NCBI RefSeq assembly: GCF_020442045.1
Contig: NZ_JAGRLA010000059.1
Coordinates: 1 to 64,000 of the forward strand
Direction of reading: 5' to 3'
Origin: Bauldia sp.
GTDB taxonomy: Bacteria > Pseudomonadota > Alphaproteobacteria > Rhizobiales > Kaistiaceae
DNA: 64,000 nucleotides
Numbering within the stretch: the stretch's first letter is position 1; each line of letters begins with the position of its first letter. Positions 44,979 to 54,854 of this stretch are shown here, piece by piece. The position numbers and the translations under genes were made by a program. The notes under the pieces are model-generated. The model was given only the letters and a program-made list of their open reading frames with translations. It was not told the origin of the DNA and searched no databases.

Positions 44979-45008
44979 GGTATACCTGTAATGCCAGATT
45001 ATGGTATC
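44979..45008. promoter_or_regulatory. Candidate GntR operator (GGTATACC ... GGTATC)
   Basis: A perfect 8-bp palindrome GGTATACC lies at 44979-44986, touching the regulator's start codon, and a second GGTAT is at 45003-45007. NanR-type FCD regulators bind such GGTATA repeats. The position between two divergent transcription units suits control of both. Confidence 0.55.
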
Positions 45009-45085
45009 TTGACTGATGTCGACGGTCAATCGACCTTTGGCCAAACTCGGGATAGCCTGAGAAGAATCGACAACGGGAGGTTTCA

Positions 45086-45550
45086 ATGACAACGGTGGGA
45101 ATGACGGTGAACGGGGATCCCGTCTCGGTCGAGACGGAGGACCGCACACTGCTCGTGGAGGTGCTTCGCGACCAGCTCGCTCTGACCGGCACCCATGTCG
45201 CCTGCGACACGTCGCAGTGCGGTGCCTGTCTCGTCCTGATCGACGGGGTCGCGACGAAGTCGTGCACGACCCTCGCGGTGCAGGCGGATGGCTCGGAGAT
45301 CCAGACGATAGAAGGGCTGGCGAAGGACGGCGACCTTCATCCGATGCAGGCCGCGTTCAACGAAAACCACGGTCTCCAGTGCGGCTTTTGCACGCCCGGC
45401 ATGATCATGGCCGGTGTCGACATGGTTCGCCGGCTTGGCAAGGACCTCGACGACGAGACGATCCGAAGCGAGCTGGAGGGCAACATCTGCCGTTGCACAG
45501 GCTACGTAAACATCGTGAAGGCCATCAAGGCCGGCGCGGCGCGGATGTAA
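45086..45550 (+). CDS. Molybdenum hydroxylase small subunit, [2Fe-2S] (CoxS-like)
   Basis: A 154-aa iron-sulfur subunit. The plant-type cluster is [10 protein letters not shown]...KSC (Cys 39-60 region) and the second cluster is LQCGFCTPG with [12 protein letters not shown]. It passes electrons from the Mo site to the FAD subunit. The strong site GGGAGG is 6 nt before the ATG. It is the first gene of coxS-coxL-coxM order, diverging from the GntR regulator. Within a sugar island the likely role is oxidation of an aldose rather than CO. Confidence 0.92.
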   Translation: MTTVGMTVNGDPVSVETEDRTLLVEVLRDQLALTGTHVACDTSQCGACLVLIDGVATKSCTTLAVQADGSEIQTIEGLAKDGDLHPMQAAFNENHGLQCGFCTPGMIMAGVDMVRRLGKDLDDETIRSELEGNICRCTGYVNIVKAIKAGAARM

Positions 45551-45596
45551 TCAGGATTACGGGCTCCGGCCGACGGACGCCCAGGGGAGGAATATC

Positions 45597-47993
45597 ATGG
45601 CAAACGACGGAATCGGCGCGAGCGTTCCGCGCAAGGAAGATCGACGCTTCACGACAGGACAGGGCACCTATACCGGGGACGTCAACCTCGCCGGTCAGCT
45701 TCATGCGGTCTTCGTGCGCTCGCCGCACGCCCACGCGCATATCAAATCGGTCGATCTGTCAGAGGCGAGCAAGATGCCCGGCGTCGTCGCCATCCATACG
45801 GGAGAGGAGCTCGAGGCCGGTGGCATCAACCATCTGATCTGCGGCTGGGCGATCACCTCCAAGAACGGCTCGGGCATGCGGATGGGCCCCTACCCGCCGC
45901 TGGCGATCGGCAAGGTGCGCTTTGTCGGCCAGCCGATCGTCGCCGTCGTGGCGCGCAGCCGCGACCAGGCCGAGGATGCCGCCGAAGCCGTCCAGATCGA
46001 TTACGAAACCCTCCCCGCGGTTACGAATCCCGTCGACGCGCTGAAGCCCGACGCACCGGCTATCCACGAATTCGAGGCGGATTCCTCGGTCTGGGAGCAC
46101 GGCCGGGCACCCAGCAACCTCATCTTCGACTGGGAGCTCGGCGACGCGGCCGCCACCGACAACGCGATCAAGTCCGCCAAGCACGTCGTCAAGATCGACC
46201 TGGTCAACAACCGTGTCGTGCCGAGCGCCATGGAGGCACGGGCGGTGGTCGCCGACTACCGGTCGTCGGACGGGCATTTCACATTGTGGAACACGACCCA
46301 GAACCCGCATCTCCTGCGGGTGGTGCTCTCCGCCTTCATCAACGTCGCCCCCGAACACAAGCTCAGGATCATCGCGCCCGACGTCGGTGGCGGCTTCGGC
46401 TCGAAGATCTTCACCTATTCGGAGGAGGTGGTCTGCCTGTGGGCGGCCAAGCAAGCCGGCAAGCCGGTGAAATGGGTATCGGGCCGGAACGAGGCATTCC
46501 TGACCGATGCCCATGGCCGCGACCATGTGACGACGGCCGAGATCGCATTTGACGACGACTACAGGATGCTCGGACTGAAGGTCGACACGATCGCCAATCT
46601 CGGGGGCTACATGTCGCTCTTCGCGTCGCTGATCCCGACCTACCTCTATGCGCCGCTGCTGTCGGGCCAATACGTCATCCCGAACATCCATGTGAACGTC
46701 CGCGCCGTCTACACCAATACCGTCCCTGTCGACGCGGTTCGCGGGGCGGGGCGGCCGGAGGCGACCTATGTGCTGGAGCGGCTGATCGAGAAGGCGGCGC
46801 GCGAGCTGGGGGTCGACCGGGCGGAGCTGCGGCGAAAGAACTTCGTTCGCGAGTTCCCCTACCAGACGCCGGTGCTGTGGAAATACGATTCCGGCAATTA
46901 TGACGGCCTGCTCACCAAGGCTCTGGCCGCGTCCAAGTGGGATGATTTCGAGGCCCGCAAGGCGGAAGCGGCCAAGCGCGGCAAGCTGCGCGGCATCGGC
47001 CTTTCCTGCTATATCGAGGCCTGTGGCGTGGCGCCGTCCTCGGCCGAGGGCGGAGCGCTTGGCGCCGGCGTCGGCGTCTGGGAGATGGCGGAGATCAAGG
47101 TCAATCCCGTCGGCACGGTGGAAGTGCTGGTCGGAACGCTGGGTCACGGCCAGGGCCACGAGACCACCTATGCCCAGATCGCGGCCGACCGCTTCGGTAT
47201 CCCGATCGACTCCGTCTCGGTGATCGAGGGCGATACCGACAAGGTCCAGCAGGGGATGGGCACTTACGGCTCGCGAACCGCTGGCAATGGCACGTCGGCG
47301 GTCTACCGCGCGCTCGACAAGATCGAGGCCAAGGCCAAGAAGATCGCCGCCCACCTGCTAGAAGCGTCCGAGGAGGATATCACGATCGCCAACGGCGAGT
47401 TTTCCGTCTCGGGGACCGATCGCAAGGTGACGCTGACCGACGTCTCGCTGGCGGCCTACACCTTCCACAAGCTGCCGAAGGACATCGAGCCCGGCCTCGA
47501 CGAAAAGGCCTATTTCGACCCGACCGACCTCACCTACCCCGCCGGCGCCTTTGTCTGCGAGGTGGAGATCGATCCGGCGACCGGCACGACGGAAGTGGTG
47601 CAGTTCACCGCCGTCGACGACTTCGGCAACGTGATCAATCCGATGATCGTCGAGGGGCAGGTGCATGGCGGTGTCATGCACGGGCTCGGGCAGGCGCTGC
47701 TGGAAGAGGCGAAATACGATCCCGGCAGCGGCCAGCTGATCGCCGGCTCCTACATGGATTACTGCATGCCGCGGGCCCACGACCTGCCGAAGTCATTCGA
47801 CCATGCGTTCCAGAAGACGCCGACCCCCAACAACCCGCTCGGCCTCAAGGGCTGCGGCGAGGCCGGGGCGATCGGTTCGCCGCCGGCGATCATCAACGCG
47901 ATCACCGATGCCCTCGGAACCGAGGACATCTCGATGCCGGCGACGCCGGAGAAGATTTGGCGGGCGCTGCAATCCGCCGGACAGAACGCCTAA
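45597..47993 (+). CDS. Molybdenum hydroxylase large subunit (CoxL-like, form II)
   Basis: A 798-aa xanthine-oxidase-family subunit. The moco-binding motif GGGFGSK, the form II motif RGAGRPEA and the catalytic Glu in [11 protein letters not shown] are visible; [10 protein letters not shown] fits the moco pocket. The CODH form I motif (CSFR) is absent, so this is not an aerobic CO dehydrogenase. The family oxidises aldehydes, purines, nicotinate or sugars. GGGGAGG lies about 6 nt before the ATG. Context points to an aldose or related hydroxylated aldehyde, inferred only. Confidence 0.9.
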   Translation: MANDGIGASVPRKEDRRFTTGQGTYTGDVNLAGQLHAVFVRSPHAHAHIKSVDLSEASKMPGVVAIHTGEELEAGGINHLICGWAITSKNGSGMRMGPYPPLAIGKVRFVGQPIVAVVARSRDQAEDAAEAVQIDYETLPAVTNPVDALKPDAPAIHEFEADSSVWEHGRAPSNLIFDWELGDAAATDNAIKSAKHVVKIDLVNNRVVPSAMEARAVVADYRSSDGHFTLWNTTQNPHLLRVVLSAFINVAPEHKLRIIAPDVGGGFGSKIFTYSEEVVCLWAAKQAGKPVKWVSGRNEAFLTDAHGRDHVTTAEIAFDDDYRMLGLKVDTIANLGGYMSLFASLIPTYLYAPLLSGQYVIPNIHVNVRAVYTNTVPVDAVRGAGRPEATYVLERLIEKAARELGVDRAELRRKNFVREFPYQTPVLWKYDSGNYDGLLTKALAASKWDDFEARKAEAAKRGKLRGIGLSCYIEACGVAPSSAEGGALGAGVGVWEMAEIKVNPVGTVEVLVGTLGHGQGHETTYAQIAADRFGIPIDSVSVIEGDTDKVQQGMGTYGSRTAGNGTSAVYRALDKIEAKAKKIAAHLLEASEEDITIANGEFSVSGTDRKVTLTDVSLAAYTFHKLPKDIEPGLDEKAYFDPTDLTYPAGAFVCEVEIDPATGTTEVVQFTAVDDFGNVINPMIVEGQVHGGVMHGLGQALLEEAKYDPGSGQLIAGSYMDYCMPRAHDLPKSFDHAFQKTPTPNNPLGLKGCGEAGAIGSPPAIINAITDALGTEDISMPATPEKIWRALQSAGQNA

Positions 47994-48009
47994 GGGAGGG
48001 AGGACGATC

Positions 48010-48810
48010 ATGTACCAGACCCGCTATCACCGTCCCGGCAGCGTCGCCGAGGCCGCCGAACTTCTCTCCAAGGCGGAGGACGGTCGCTACGTCGCCGGCG
48101 GCCACACGCTGATCCCGACCATGAAGCACCGGCTTGCCGGGCCTTCCGACCTCGTCGACCTGTCCAGGTTGTCGGAGCTGAAAGGCATCTCCGAGAAGGG
48201 CGGCACCGTGACGATCGGCGCTGCCACCACCCACTATGAGGTGGCGTCGTCGGACGCCGTGAGGAAGGCGATCCCGGCCCTGGCGGCGCTCGCCGGGATG
48301 ATCGGCGATCCCGCGGTCCGCAATCGCGGCACCATCGGCGGTTCGCTGGCCAACAACGACCCCGGCGCCGACTATCCGGCGGCGGTGCTCGGGCTCGGCG
48401 CGACCATCCATACCGACAAGCGGAAGATCGAAGCCGACGACTTCTTCACCGGCTTGTTCACGACGGCGCTGGAAGAGGGCGAAATCATCGTCAAGGTGTC
48501 GTTCCCGGTTCCGAAAAAGGCGGCCTACGAGAAGTTCCACAGCGCCGCCTCGCGCTACGCCCTGACCGGCGTCTTCGTCGCGTCGGCGAAGGACGGCGCC
48601 GTTCGCGTGGCTGTCACCGGCGCCGGTGCCAACGGCGTCTTCCGGGCGGCCGACATCGAGAAGGCGTTGTCGGGAAAGGCGTCGTCCGATGCGATCGATG
48701 CGGTCAGCATTGATCCCTCCGGCCTCCTCTCGGATATCCACGGGTCGGCGGAATATCGCGCCAACCTGGTCAAGGTGATGGCCAAACGGGCCGTTGACGC
48801 GATCGGCTGA
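48010..48810 (+). CDS. Molybdenum hydroxylase FAD subunit (CoxM-like)
   Basis: A 266-aa FAD-binding subunit. FAD-binding motifs are VAGGHTLIPTMKHRL and GTIGGSLANNDPGADYPA, which define the CoxM group. The ATG at 48010 has GGAGG 6 nt upstream. It follows coxL by 16 bp and completes a CoxS-CoxL-CoxM trimer that passes electrons probably to the quinone pool or a cytochrome. Confidence 0.92.
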   Translation: MYQTRYHRPGSVAEAAELLSKAEDGRYVAGGHTLIPTMKHRLAGPSDLVDLSRLSELKGISEKGGTVTIGAATTHYEVASSDAVRKAIPALAALAGMIGDPAVRNRGTIGGSLANNDPGADYPAAVLGLGATIHTDKRKIEADDFFTGLFTTALEEGEIIVKVSFPVPKKAAYEKFHSAASRYALTGVFVASAKDGAVRVAVTGAGANGVFRAADIEKALSGKASSDAIDAVSIDPSGLLSDIHGSAEYRANLVKVMAKRAVDAIG

Positions 48811-48835
48811 CGAAACGGCATACGAGGCGGCGGGC

Positions 48836-50794
48836 ATGAACGAACGGGCGATCAAGCTTTTCGGCACCGAGGAACCGGCGCCGGAGCAACGAGTACTGAC
48901 CGCCGGTCCCCTGTCCGCCACTCTCGAGGACGGCCAGCTTCGCTGGATAAGGATCGGCGAGGCGGAGGCGATCCGTGCGATCGCCTTCCTCATCCGGGAC
49001 CGGAACTGGAGCACCGCCAATCCCGAGATCAGCGACCTCGACATCCGGGAAGGCAAGAACGGCTTCAAGGTCACCTTCACCGCCCGCTGCCCGACCGTCG
49101 ATGGCGATTTCACCTGGCGGGGCGAGTTCACCGGGAGCCCCGACGGGACGCTCCGCTGCGTCAGCGTCGGCGCACCCGACCGGGACTTCCTGACCTCGCG
49201 GACCGGCTTCGTCATCCTGCATCCGCTGAAGGGGCTGGTCGGCAAGACCATCACCGTGGAGCACGCCGACGGAAGGAAGAAGAGGCGCCGGGTGCCGGCG
49301 GAAATCGTTCCGGACCAGCCCTTCCTCCTCGTCCGCGGGATGACGCACGAACCCTCGCGCGGCGTCACCGCGGAGATCCGGATGGAAGGCGATACCTGGG
49401 AGACCGAGGACCATCGCAACTGGACGGATGCTTCACTGAAGACCTATAGCCGCCCGCTTTCGCTGCCTTATCCATACGAAGTCGCGAAGGGCGAGGAAAT
49501 CCGCCACACGGTGACGCTGAAATTCTCCGGCAAGCTGCCCAGGGAACCGGGAGCGCCGTCGGGCCCGGTCGTCGTCAAGCTGGGCGATCCGGCCGGCAAG
49601 ATGCCGAAGGTCGGCCTCAGCGTGCTGCCGGAGGATGCGCGGGCGGCGCTGCGTGTCGCGCCACTGGTCAAGGCGGCGGGCGTCCGGCATCTCAACTGCC
49701 GCATCGACCTGCGGGTCCGGGGCTGGCGGAAGCCGCTTGCCGACTACGCCAGGCTCGCGAAGGAGACCGGCGCCGGCATCGTCCTCGAGATCATCATTCC
49801 GGGCATCGACACGCCGGCCAGGGAACTCGGCGAGGCCGCCAAGGCGGTGCGGGCCGCGAAGCTCAAGCCGCAGGCCGTCGTCGTGACGCCGGCCGCCGAC
49901 CTCAAGTCCTATCCCCCCGGCACGCCCTTCCCGGAAGGCGTCCCGAGCTTCGAGGCGGTCGCCGCGGCGGCGCGAAAGGCATTCCGGAACGTCCGGATCG
50001 GCGGCGGCATGTTGTCGAACTTCACCGAGCTCAATCGCAAGCGGCCGCCAGCCAAGACCTTCGACTTCATCACCCATGCCACCTCGGCAATGATCCACGC
50101 GGCCGACGACCAGTCGGTGATGGAGACGCTGGAATCGGTCGAGCACATCATCCATTCGGCCAAGGCGATCATCGGCAAGACGCCGTACCGGATCGGCCCC
50201 TCCCATATCGGCAACAGCTTCAATCCCTACGGGGCGACGGTGACCGCCAATCCCGATGGCGGGCGGGTGACCATGGCGCGCGTCGAGCCGCGCCATCGCG
50301 GCCTGTTCGGCGCGGCCTGGCATCTCGGCTATCTCAGCCAGGTCGCGGGCGGCGGGATCGAGGCCGTGACGATGGCTTCGCCGGTCGGCGAATTCGGCAT
50401 CGTCTACCGGAAGCAGAAATACCCGCAGCCCTTCTACGACACCACGCGCGGCGCGAAGGTCTATCCGGTCTATCACGTGATCCGCGGCATCGCCGAAGCC
50501 GCCGGGGCGAAGCAAATCGATGCCCGGTCGAGCGACACCGGCCGGGTACGCACGCTTGCCTGGAAGAAGGGACGAACCACCCATGTCTGGCTCGCCAACC
50601 TGCGCGACGAGACGATCGAGGTGCAGCTTCGCGGTCTCGCCAGGAAGGGCAAGGCGACCCTGATGATGCTTGACGAGGACGGCTTCGGGCAGGCGGTGCG
50701 CGATCCCGACTTCGCCGACAGGGCGGAGCCCTTTGCCGGCACGACGGTCACGCTTCCGCCCTTCGCGGTGGCACGCCTCGACGTTGCCGGTTAG
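48836..50794 (+). CDS. Putative D-apionate lactonase (ApnL)-like protein
   Basis: A 652-aa cytoplasmic protein with no signal or membrane segment. It has a beta-rich N-terminal part (residues 1-240), a TIM-barrel-like middle (PKVGLSVLPEDARAALRV, LNCRIDLRVRGWRKPLADYAR in parts, EIIIPGIDTPARELGEA) and a C-terminal beta-rich part (TTHVWLANLRDETIEVQLRGL). ApnL of the D-apionate pathway is an orphan family of about this size, and the neighbours (RLP, kinase, ApnO-like) match, so I suggest a lactonase. A glycoside-hydrolase-like enzyme is the alternative. The ATG at 48836 has GAGG 8 nt upstream; a TTG at 48794 overlapping coxM is less likely. Confidence 0.5.
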   Translation: MNERAIKLFGTEEPAPEQRVLTAGPLSATLEDGQLRWIRIGEAEAIRAIAFLIRDRNWSTANPEISDLDIREGKNGFKVTFTARCPTVDGDFTWRGEFTGSPDGTLRCVSVGAPDRDFLTSRTGFVILHPLKGLVGKTITVEHADGRKKRRRVPAEIVPDQPFLLVRGMTHEPSRGVTAEIRMEGDTWETEDHRNWTDASLKTYSRPLSLPYPYEVAKGEEIRHTVTLKFSGKLPREPGAPSGPVVVKLGDPAGKMPKVGLSVLPEDARAALRVAPLVKAAGVRHLNCRIDLRVRGWRKPLADYARLAKETGAGIVLEIIIPGIDTPARELGEAAKAVRAAKLKPQAVVVTPAADLKSYPPGTPFPEGVPSFEAVAAAARKAFRNVRIGGGMLSNFTELNRKRPPAKTFDFITHATSAMIHAADDQSVMETLESVEHIIHSAKAIIGKTPYRIGPSHIGNSFNPYGATVTANPDGGRVTMARVEPRHRGLFGAAWHLGYLSQVAGGGIEAVTMASPVGEFGIVYRKQKYPQPFYDTTRGAKVYPVYHVIRGIAEAAGAKQIDARSSDTGRVRTLAWKKGRTTHVWLANLRDETIEVQLRGLARKGKATLMMLDEDGFGQAVRDPDFADRAEPFAGTTVTLPPFAVARLDVAG

Positions 50795-50847
50795 ACGAGC
50801 GGCCGCCTGGCGCCTGCGCCTGGCCGGGGACTGTCGCACCCCGCCCG

Positions 50848-51639
50848 TCAGCTCTGGTCCGGCAGCTTGACGAAACGGATCGCCACCAGCGAGAGGACGG
50901 TCGTAGCGACCAGGATGACGGTGACGAGGGCGTTGATGTCCGGGGTGAAGCCCAGCCGCATCATCGCCCAGAGCCGCATCGGCAAGGTGCTTTCGGTTCC
51001 GGTAACCAGCAGCGTGATCAGCGTCTCGTCGAAGGACAGCGCGAAAGCGAGGATCGCGGCGGAGCCGATCGCCGACATGAGGCTCGGCGCCAGCACGTAG
51101 CGGAAGGTCTGCCAGCGGCTCGCGCCGAGGTCGAGCGACGCCTCGACGAGGCTGGTGCGAAGCGTCTGCAGCCGGGCGAGGATGATCCGGTAGGCCAGCG
51201 CCAGGACGAAGACGGTGTGACCGATGATCACCGTGACCAGCGACCGCGGGAAATCCACCTCCCGGAAGAAGACCAGAAGCGACAGGCCGGTGATGATCGG
51301 CGGCATCAGGAACGGCAGGAAGATGACCAGCTGGAGGACTTCGCGGAAACGCGAGCGGCTGCCGTTATAGTAGAAGGCGAGCGTCGTCCCGAGGACCAGC
51401 GCGAGGACGATCGCGACGCCGCCGACCAGCAGTGAATTCAGCACCGAATCGATGATGCTCTCGTCGTGGATCAGCGACCAGTAGGCGTCGAGGGAGAAGC
51501 TGTCCCATTGCACGGCGTTGTTCTCGAAGCTGAAGAAGGAGAAGAAGACGGCGACGAAGAGCGGCCCGTAGAGGACCAGCAGCACGAAGCCGGCGACGAG
51601 AAAGAGAACAGCGGTCGCGGCGGCCGGGAGGCGGATCAT
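50848..51639 (-). CDS. PotC-like ABC importer permease
   Basis: A 263-aa permease with six helices. The EAA loop is VEASLDLGASRWQTFRYVLA and the segment LSFDETLITLLVTGTESTLP matches PotC. Its start overlaps the stop of the PotB-like gene by 4 nt. It is the last gene of a binding protein-ATPase-permease-permease set on minus, inside the sugar-acid island. It converges with the lactonase-like gene. Confidence 0.9.
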   Translation of the reverse strand: MIRLPAAATAVLFLVAGFVLLVLYGPLFVAVFFSFFSFENNAVQWDSFSLDAYWSLIHDESIIDSVLNSLLVGGVAIVLALVLGTTLAFYYNGSRSRFREVLQLVIFLPFLMPPIITGLSLLVFFREVDFPRSLVTVIIGHTVFVLALAYRIILARLQTLRTSLVEASLDLGASRWQTFRYVLAPSLMSAIGSAAILAFALSFDETLITLLVTGTESTLPMRLWAMMRLGFTPDINALVTVILVATTVLSLVAIRFVKLPDQS

Positions 51640-52520
51640 AGCTGGTGCCTCGCCCGCGTGATCAGGCCGGTGCCGACAATGGCGACGAGCACGACGACCA
51701 GGAGGATCACCGACAGGGCCGCGCCGAAGGGCCAGTTGAACGCGAATCCGAACTGGCTGTAGATGATGCGGCCAAAGGTGAAGCCGCTCATCCCGCCGAC
51801 CATCTGGGGCGTGATGAAGTCCCCGAGTGCCAGCACGAAGACGAAGGTCGCGCCGACGATGGTGCCCTGGACGCTGAGCGGCCAGACGATGTCGCGGAAG
51901 CTCTGGAAAGCGGAGGCGCCGAGATCGGCCGAGGCATCGACCACCGAACGCGGTATGCGCTCGAGCGCGATGAAGATCGGCAGGACCGCGAAAGGCAGGA
52001 GAATGATCGACAGGGTGACGAGCACCGCCTTGAGGTTGAAGATCAGGAAGGTCAGCGGCTCGTCGACCACGCCGAGATAGAGCAGGATGCGGTTGAGAAA
52101 GCCGTTGCCGCCGAGGATGGCGCGGATCGCGTAGATCTTGATGATGTAGCTCATCATCAGCGGCACCACGAAGACCACCATCATCACGTATTTGCGGCGG
52201 CCGCGGAGGCTCGCGAGCAGGTAGGCGATCGGATAACCGAACAGGACGGTGATCGCCGCGACGCCGAGGCAGAGCAGGATGGTGTTGAAGAAGACCGGCA
52301 CGAAGCCGCGACCGGCGAAGAAGCGTTCGTAATTCCGCAGCGTCAATTGGTGGACGATGTTGCCGTCCTCGACGTAGTAGAAGCTCTGGATCAGGAAGAG
52401 GATAAGCGGCAGCAGGATGAAGACGAACGGGACGGCATAGGCGAGCACCGTCAGGATGAAGCGGTAGGCCGCGAGTCCTTCCTCGCCCGCCGCCCGCTCC
52501 GTTTCGGTGGCAGCGCTCAT
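51636..52520 (-). CDS. PotB-like ABC importer permease
   Basis: A 294-aa permease with six hydrophobic segments and a loop with VDASADLGASAFQSFRDIVW as EAA motif. The start at 52520 overlaps the ATPase stop (ATGA), so the genes are coupled; a start at 52538 is possible but unsupported. It pairs with the PotC-like permease. Confidence 0.9.
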   Translation of the reverse strand: MSAATETERAAGEEGLAAYRFILTVLAYAVPFVFILLPLILFLIQSFYYVEDGNIVHQLTLRNYERFFAGRGFVPVFFNTILLCLGVAAITVLFGYPIAYLLASLRGRRKYVMMVVFVVPLMMSYIIKIYAIRAILGGNGFLNRILLYLGVVDEPLTFLIFNLKAVLVTLSIILLPFAVLPIFIALERIPRSVVDASADLGASAFQSFRDIVWPLSVQGTIVGATFVFVLALGDFITPQMVGGMSGFTFGRIIYSQFGFAFNWPFGAALSVILLVVVLVAIVGTGLITRARHQL

Positions 52521-53623
52521 GCGGTCACCACGTGGCATTCTCGGTCGCTCCAGCCGATCTCGGTTTCGTCGCCGACGGCGAGCGGAATGCCTCCGGCCCG
52601 GCTCGGCAGCTTGACCATGATCCTGAGTTCGGGCTTCGCCGCCGCGCTGACGGTGACCTGCGAAACCGGCCCGACGAAGCCGGTCTCCTCGACCCGCACC
52701 TTCATCCGGTTGCGCATGCCGTTCGCCGCTTCACCGATGACGACCGCCTCGGGCCTGACGAGCAGCTTGCCGGGCGAGTCCCTTGTCGCAGCGCCAACCG
52801 CGGAACGGCCCTCAAGCCTGCAGCGGAAGCTTCCCACGTCCGAAACCAGCTCCCGGTCCTCCTCCCCGGCTTCGCCGAGGGCGACGTCGATGAGATTATT
52901 GTCGCCAAAGAAGCGCGCGACATACTCGTTGACCGGCCGGTAATAGACCTCTTCCGGTGAGCCGATCTGCTCGATCCGGCCGTGGTTCATCACGCAGATC
53001 CTGTCGGCCATGGTGACCGCTTCCTCCTGATCATGGGTGACGAAGAGAAAGGTCGTCCTGATCTCGCGCTGAAGGTTCTTCAGGAAGCGCTGCATCTGCC
53101 GTCGCAACTCGGCATCCAGCGCGCCGAGCGGCTCGTCGAGGAGAATGAGGCGCGGCTCGCAGATGATCGCGCGGGCGAGCGCAACCCGTTGCTGCTGGCC
53201 GCCGCTGAGCTGCGACGGGTAGCGCCCGGCGAATTCCTCCAGGGCCACCAGCCGCAGCGTCTCGATCACCCGGTCGCGAATTCTCGCCCGGGACTCGCCG
53301 CGCACCTTCAGGCCATAGCCGACATTGGCCTCGACGGTCATGTGCGGAAACAGGGCATAATCCTGGAAGACGGTGTTGAACGGCCGGCGGTTGATCGGCA
53401 TCGCCGAAATGTCTCTGCCGTCGAGCAGGACCTTGCCTCGGGTCGGCTGAACGAGGCCACCGATCAGCCTGAGGACGGTCGTCTTGCCCGAGCCGCTCGG
53501 CCCGAGGACCGTCATGAACTCGCCATCGCGGAGGGCGAGATCGATGGCGTGCAGAACCTCGACGCCGCCATAGACCTTAGCGACTCCGCTGAGTTCGACC
53601 AACGTTTTCGGTTGCTCGGTCAT
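52517..53623 (-). CDS. PotA-like ABC importer ATP-binding protein
   Basis: A 368-aa ATPase with Walker A GPSGSGKTT, Q-loop VFQDYALFPHMT, signature LSGGQQQR and Walker B ILLDEPLGALD, plus a TOBE domain (about residues 240-368). The typical polyamine/spermidine pattern INRRPFNTVFQDYALFPH is present. It starts 91 bp after the binding-protein stop. Its position next to sugar genes means the cargo may not be a polyamine. Confidence 0.91.
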   Translation of the reverse strand: MTEQPKTLVELSGVAKVYGGVEVLHAIDLALRDGEFMTVLGPSGSGKTTVLRLIGGLVQPTRGKVLLDGRDISAMPINRRPFNTVFQDYALFPHMTVEANVGYGLKVRGESRARIRDRVIETLRLVALEEFAGRYPSQLSGGQQQRVALARAIICEPRLILLDEPLGALDAELRRQMQRFLKNLQREIRTTFLFVTHDQEEAVTMADRICVMNHGRIEQIGSPEEVYYRPVNEYVARFFGDNNLIDVALGEAGEEDRELVSDVGSFRCRLEGRSAVGAATRDSPGKLLVRPEAVVIGEAANGMRNRMKVRVEETGFVGPVSQVTVSAAAKPELRIMVKLPSRAGGIPLAVGDETEIGWSDRECHVVTA

Positions 53624-53714
53624 TCCGGGCCGGATGCATTCGAGGAAGGGATGTTATCGCAAAACGACCGCCGGACGATCCTGTGCCCGGCGGTCGCGCA
53701 TGTCGGAACCAGGA

Positions 53715-54743
53715 TCACGGAGAAGCCTTGACCTCGTTCCACAGGTCGGCCCGCTTGGTCGGGTCCTCGACATCCTCGAGCCAGACGATCTTGTCATCCG
53801 GATTGGCGCTCGAGAAGGGAGCCGAGGTGTTGCCGAAGCCGGTCCGCTCCGACAACTGCTCGCCGATCTTCTTCTGCAGGACGAAGTTGACCCACGCCTC
53901 GGCGAGGTCCTTGTCCTGGACGCCGGTGGTCATCGCCCAGGTGTCGAGCCAGGCGGGAGCGCCCTCCTTGGGGTTCACATAGGCGATCGGCGCGCCGGCA
54001 TCCTGCATCGCCTTGACCTGCTGCTGGCCGTAGTTGGCGAAGATGATCGCCACGTCATTGTGCTGATAGAGCTGCAGCGCCTCGTCGGCCGTGGTGTAGA
54101 AGCTGAGCAGGTTATGCTTCAGGTCGATCAGCTTGTCCTCGGCCTTGGAGAGCTGCTCGTCGGTCAAGTGGTAGGGATTCGCGATCCCCATATCCAGCGC
54201 GGCGATGGTGAAGTTATGCTCGCCATTGTCGTAGCCGAGCACCTTGCCGGCATATTCCGGATCCCACATCACGTCCCAGGAATCCGGCGGCGTCTTCACC
54301 TTCTCGGTGTCATAGATGAGACCGATCGAATCGAAGGCGAAGGGGATCGCATAGACCTTGCCGTCGCGCATCACGCCGGTGACCTTGGTGAGGTCCTGGA
54401 AGCGCGGCAGGGTTTGCTTCTGGTTCGGCACCTTGTCGAGGTCATAGGGCTCGACGAGGCCGAGATCGAGATAGCGCTGGAGCTGGGCGGTGTTGACGGC
54501 GAAGAGGTCGAAATCCTTGCCCTCGCTGCCCTTGATCTTCGCCCAGATCTCGTCATCGGTACCGATGAACACCACGTTCACGTCGGCACCTGTCTCCTTC
54601 TCGAACTCGGCGACCCAGTCGGGATCCGCATACCCTTCCCAAGCCAGGATCCGGAGTTCCTTGGCGTGGCTGAGTGTCGGCACCGCAGCCAGGGCGGAAA
54701 GCCCGATGGCCGCGGAAAACAGGCTCTTAGCAATCAGCTTCAT
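53715..54743 (-). CDS. PotD/PotF-like periplasmic binding protein
   Basis: A 342-aa solute-binding protein with signal peptide (ending PTLSHA). N-terminal ILAWEGYADPDWVAEFEKET is PotD-like. Positions that hold polyamine amines in PotD appear kept: an acidic pair in GYDNGEHN and W-x-D in PAWLDTW; the Trp of PotD's MIWNG is replaced (IIFANYG). It may therefore bind polyamines or a related cationic or polyhydroxy compound. GGGAG is 7 nt before the ATG. It heads the four-gene importer and lies 111 bp from the SDR gene. Confidence 0.88.
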   Translation of the reverse strand: MKLIAKSLFSAAIGLSALAAVPTLSHAKELRILAWEGYADPDWVAEFEKETGADVNVVFIGTDDEIWAKIKGSEGKDFDLFAVNTAQLQRYLDLGLVEPYDLDKVPNQKQTLPRFQDLTKVTGVMRDGKVYAIPFAFDSIGLIYDTEKVKTPPDSWDVMWDPEYAGKVLGYDNGEHNFTIAALDMGIANPYHLTDEQLSKAEDKLIDLKHNLLSFYTTADEALQLYQHNDVAIIFANYGQQQVKAMQDAGAPIAYVNPKEGAPAWLDTWAMTTGVQDKDLAEAWVNFVLQKKIGEQLSERTGFGNTSAPFSSANPDDKIVWLEDVEDPTKRADLWNEVKASP

Positions 54744-54854
54744 GGTCCTACTCCCTGTTCTTCAGGTTGATACCCATAGTCCCTCCCCGTCGTTCGGGGG
54801 CGCGCCCCACCCGACCGGCTGTTCTCGTTGCGGGAATTTCCGGTTCCCATCGGC

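Noticed and set aside
45759-47354. 531-codon antisense frame opposite coxL
   Set aside because: Antisense shadow; coxL has all Mo-hydroxylase signatures.
45086-48810. Aerobic CO dehydrogenase
   Set aside because: The form I active-site motif (CSFR) is missing from CoxL and the sugar-catabolic context argues against it.
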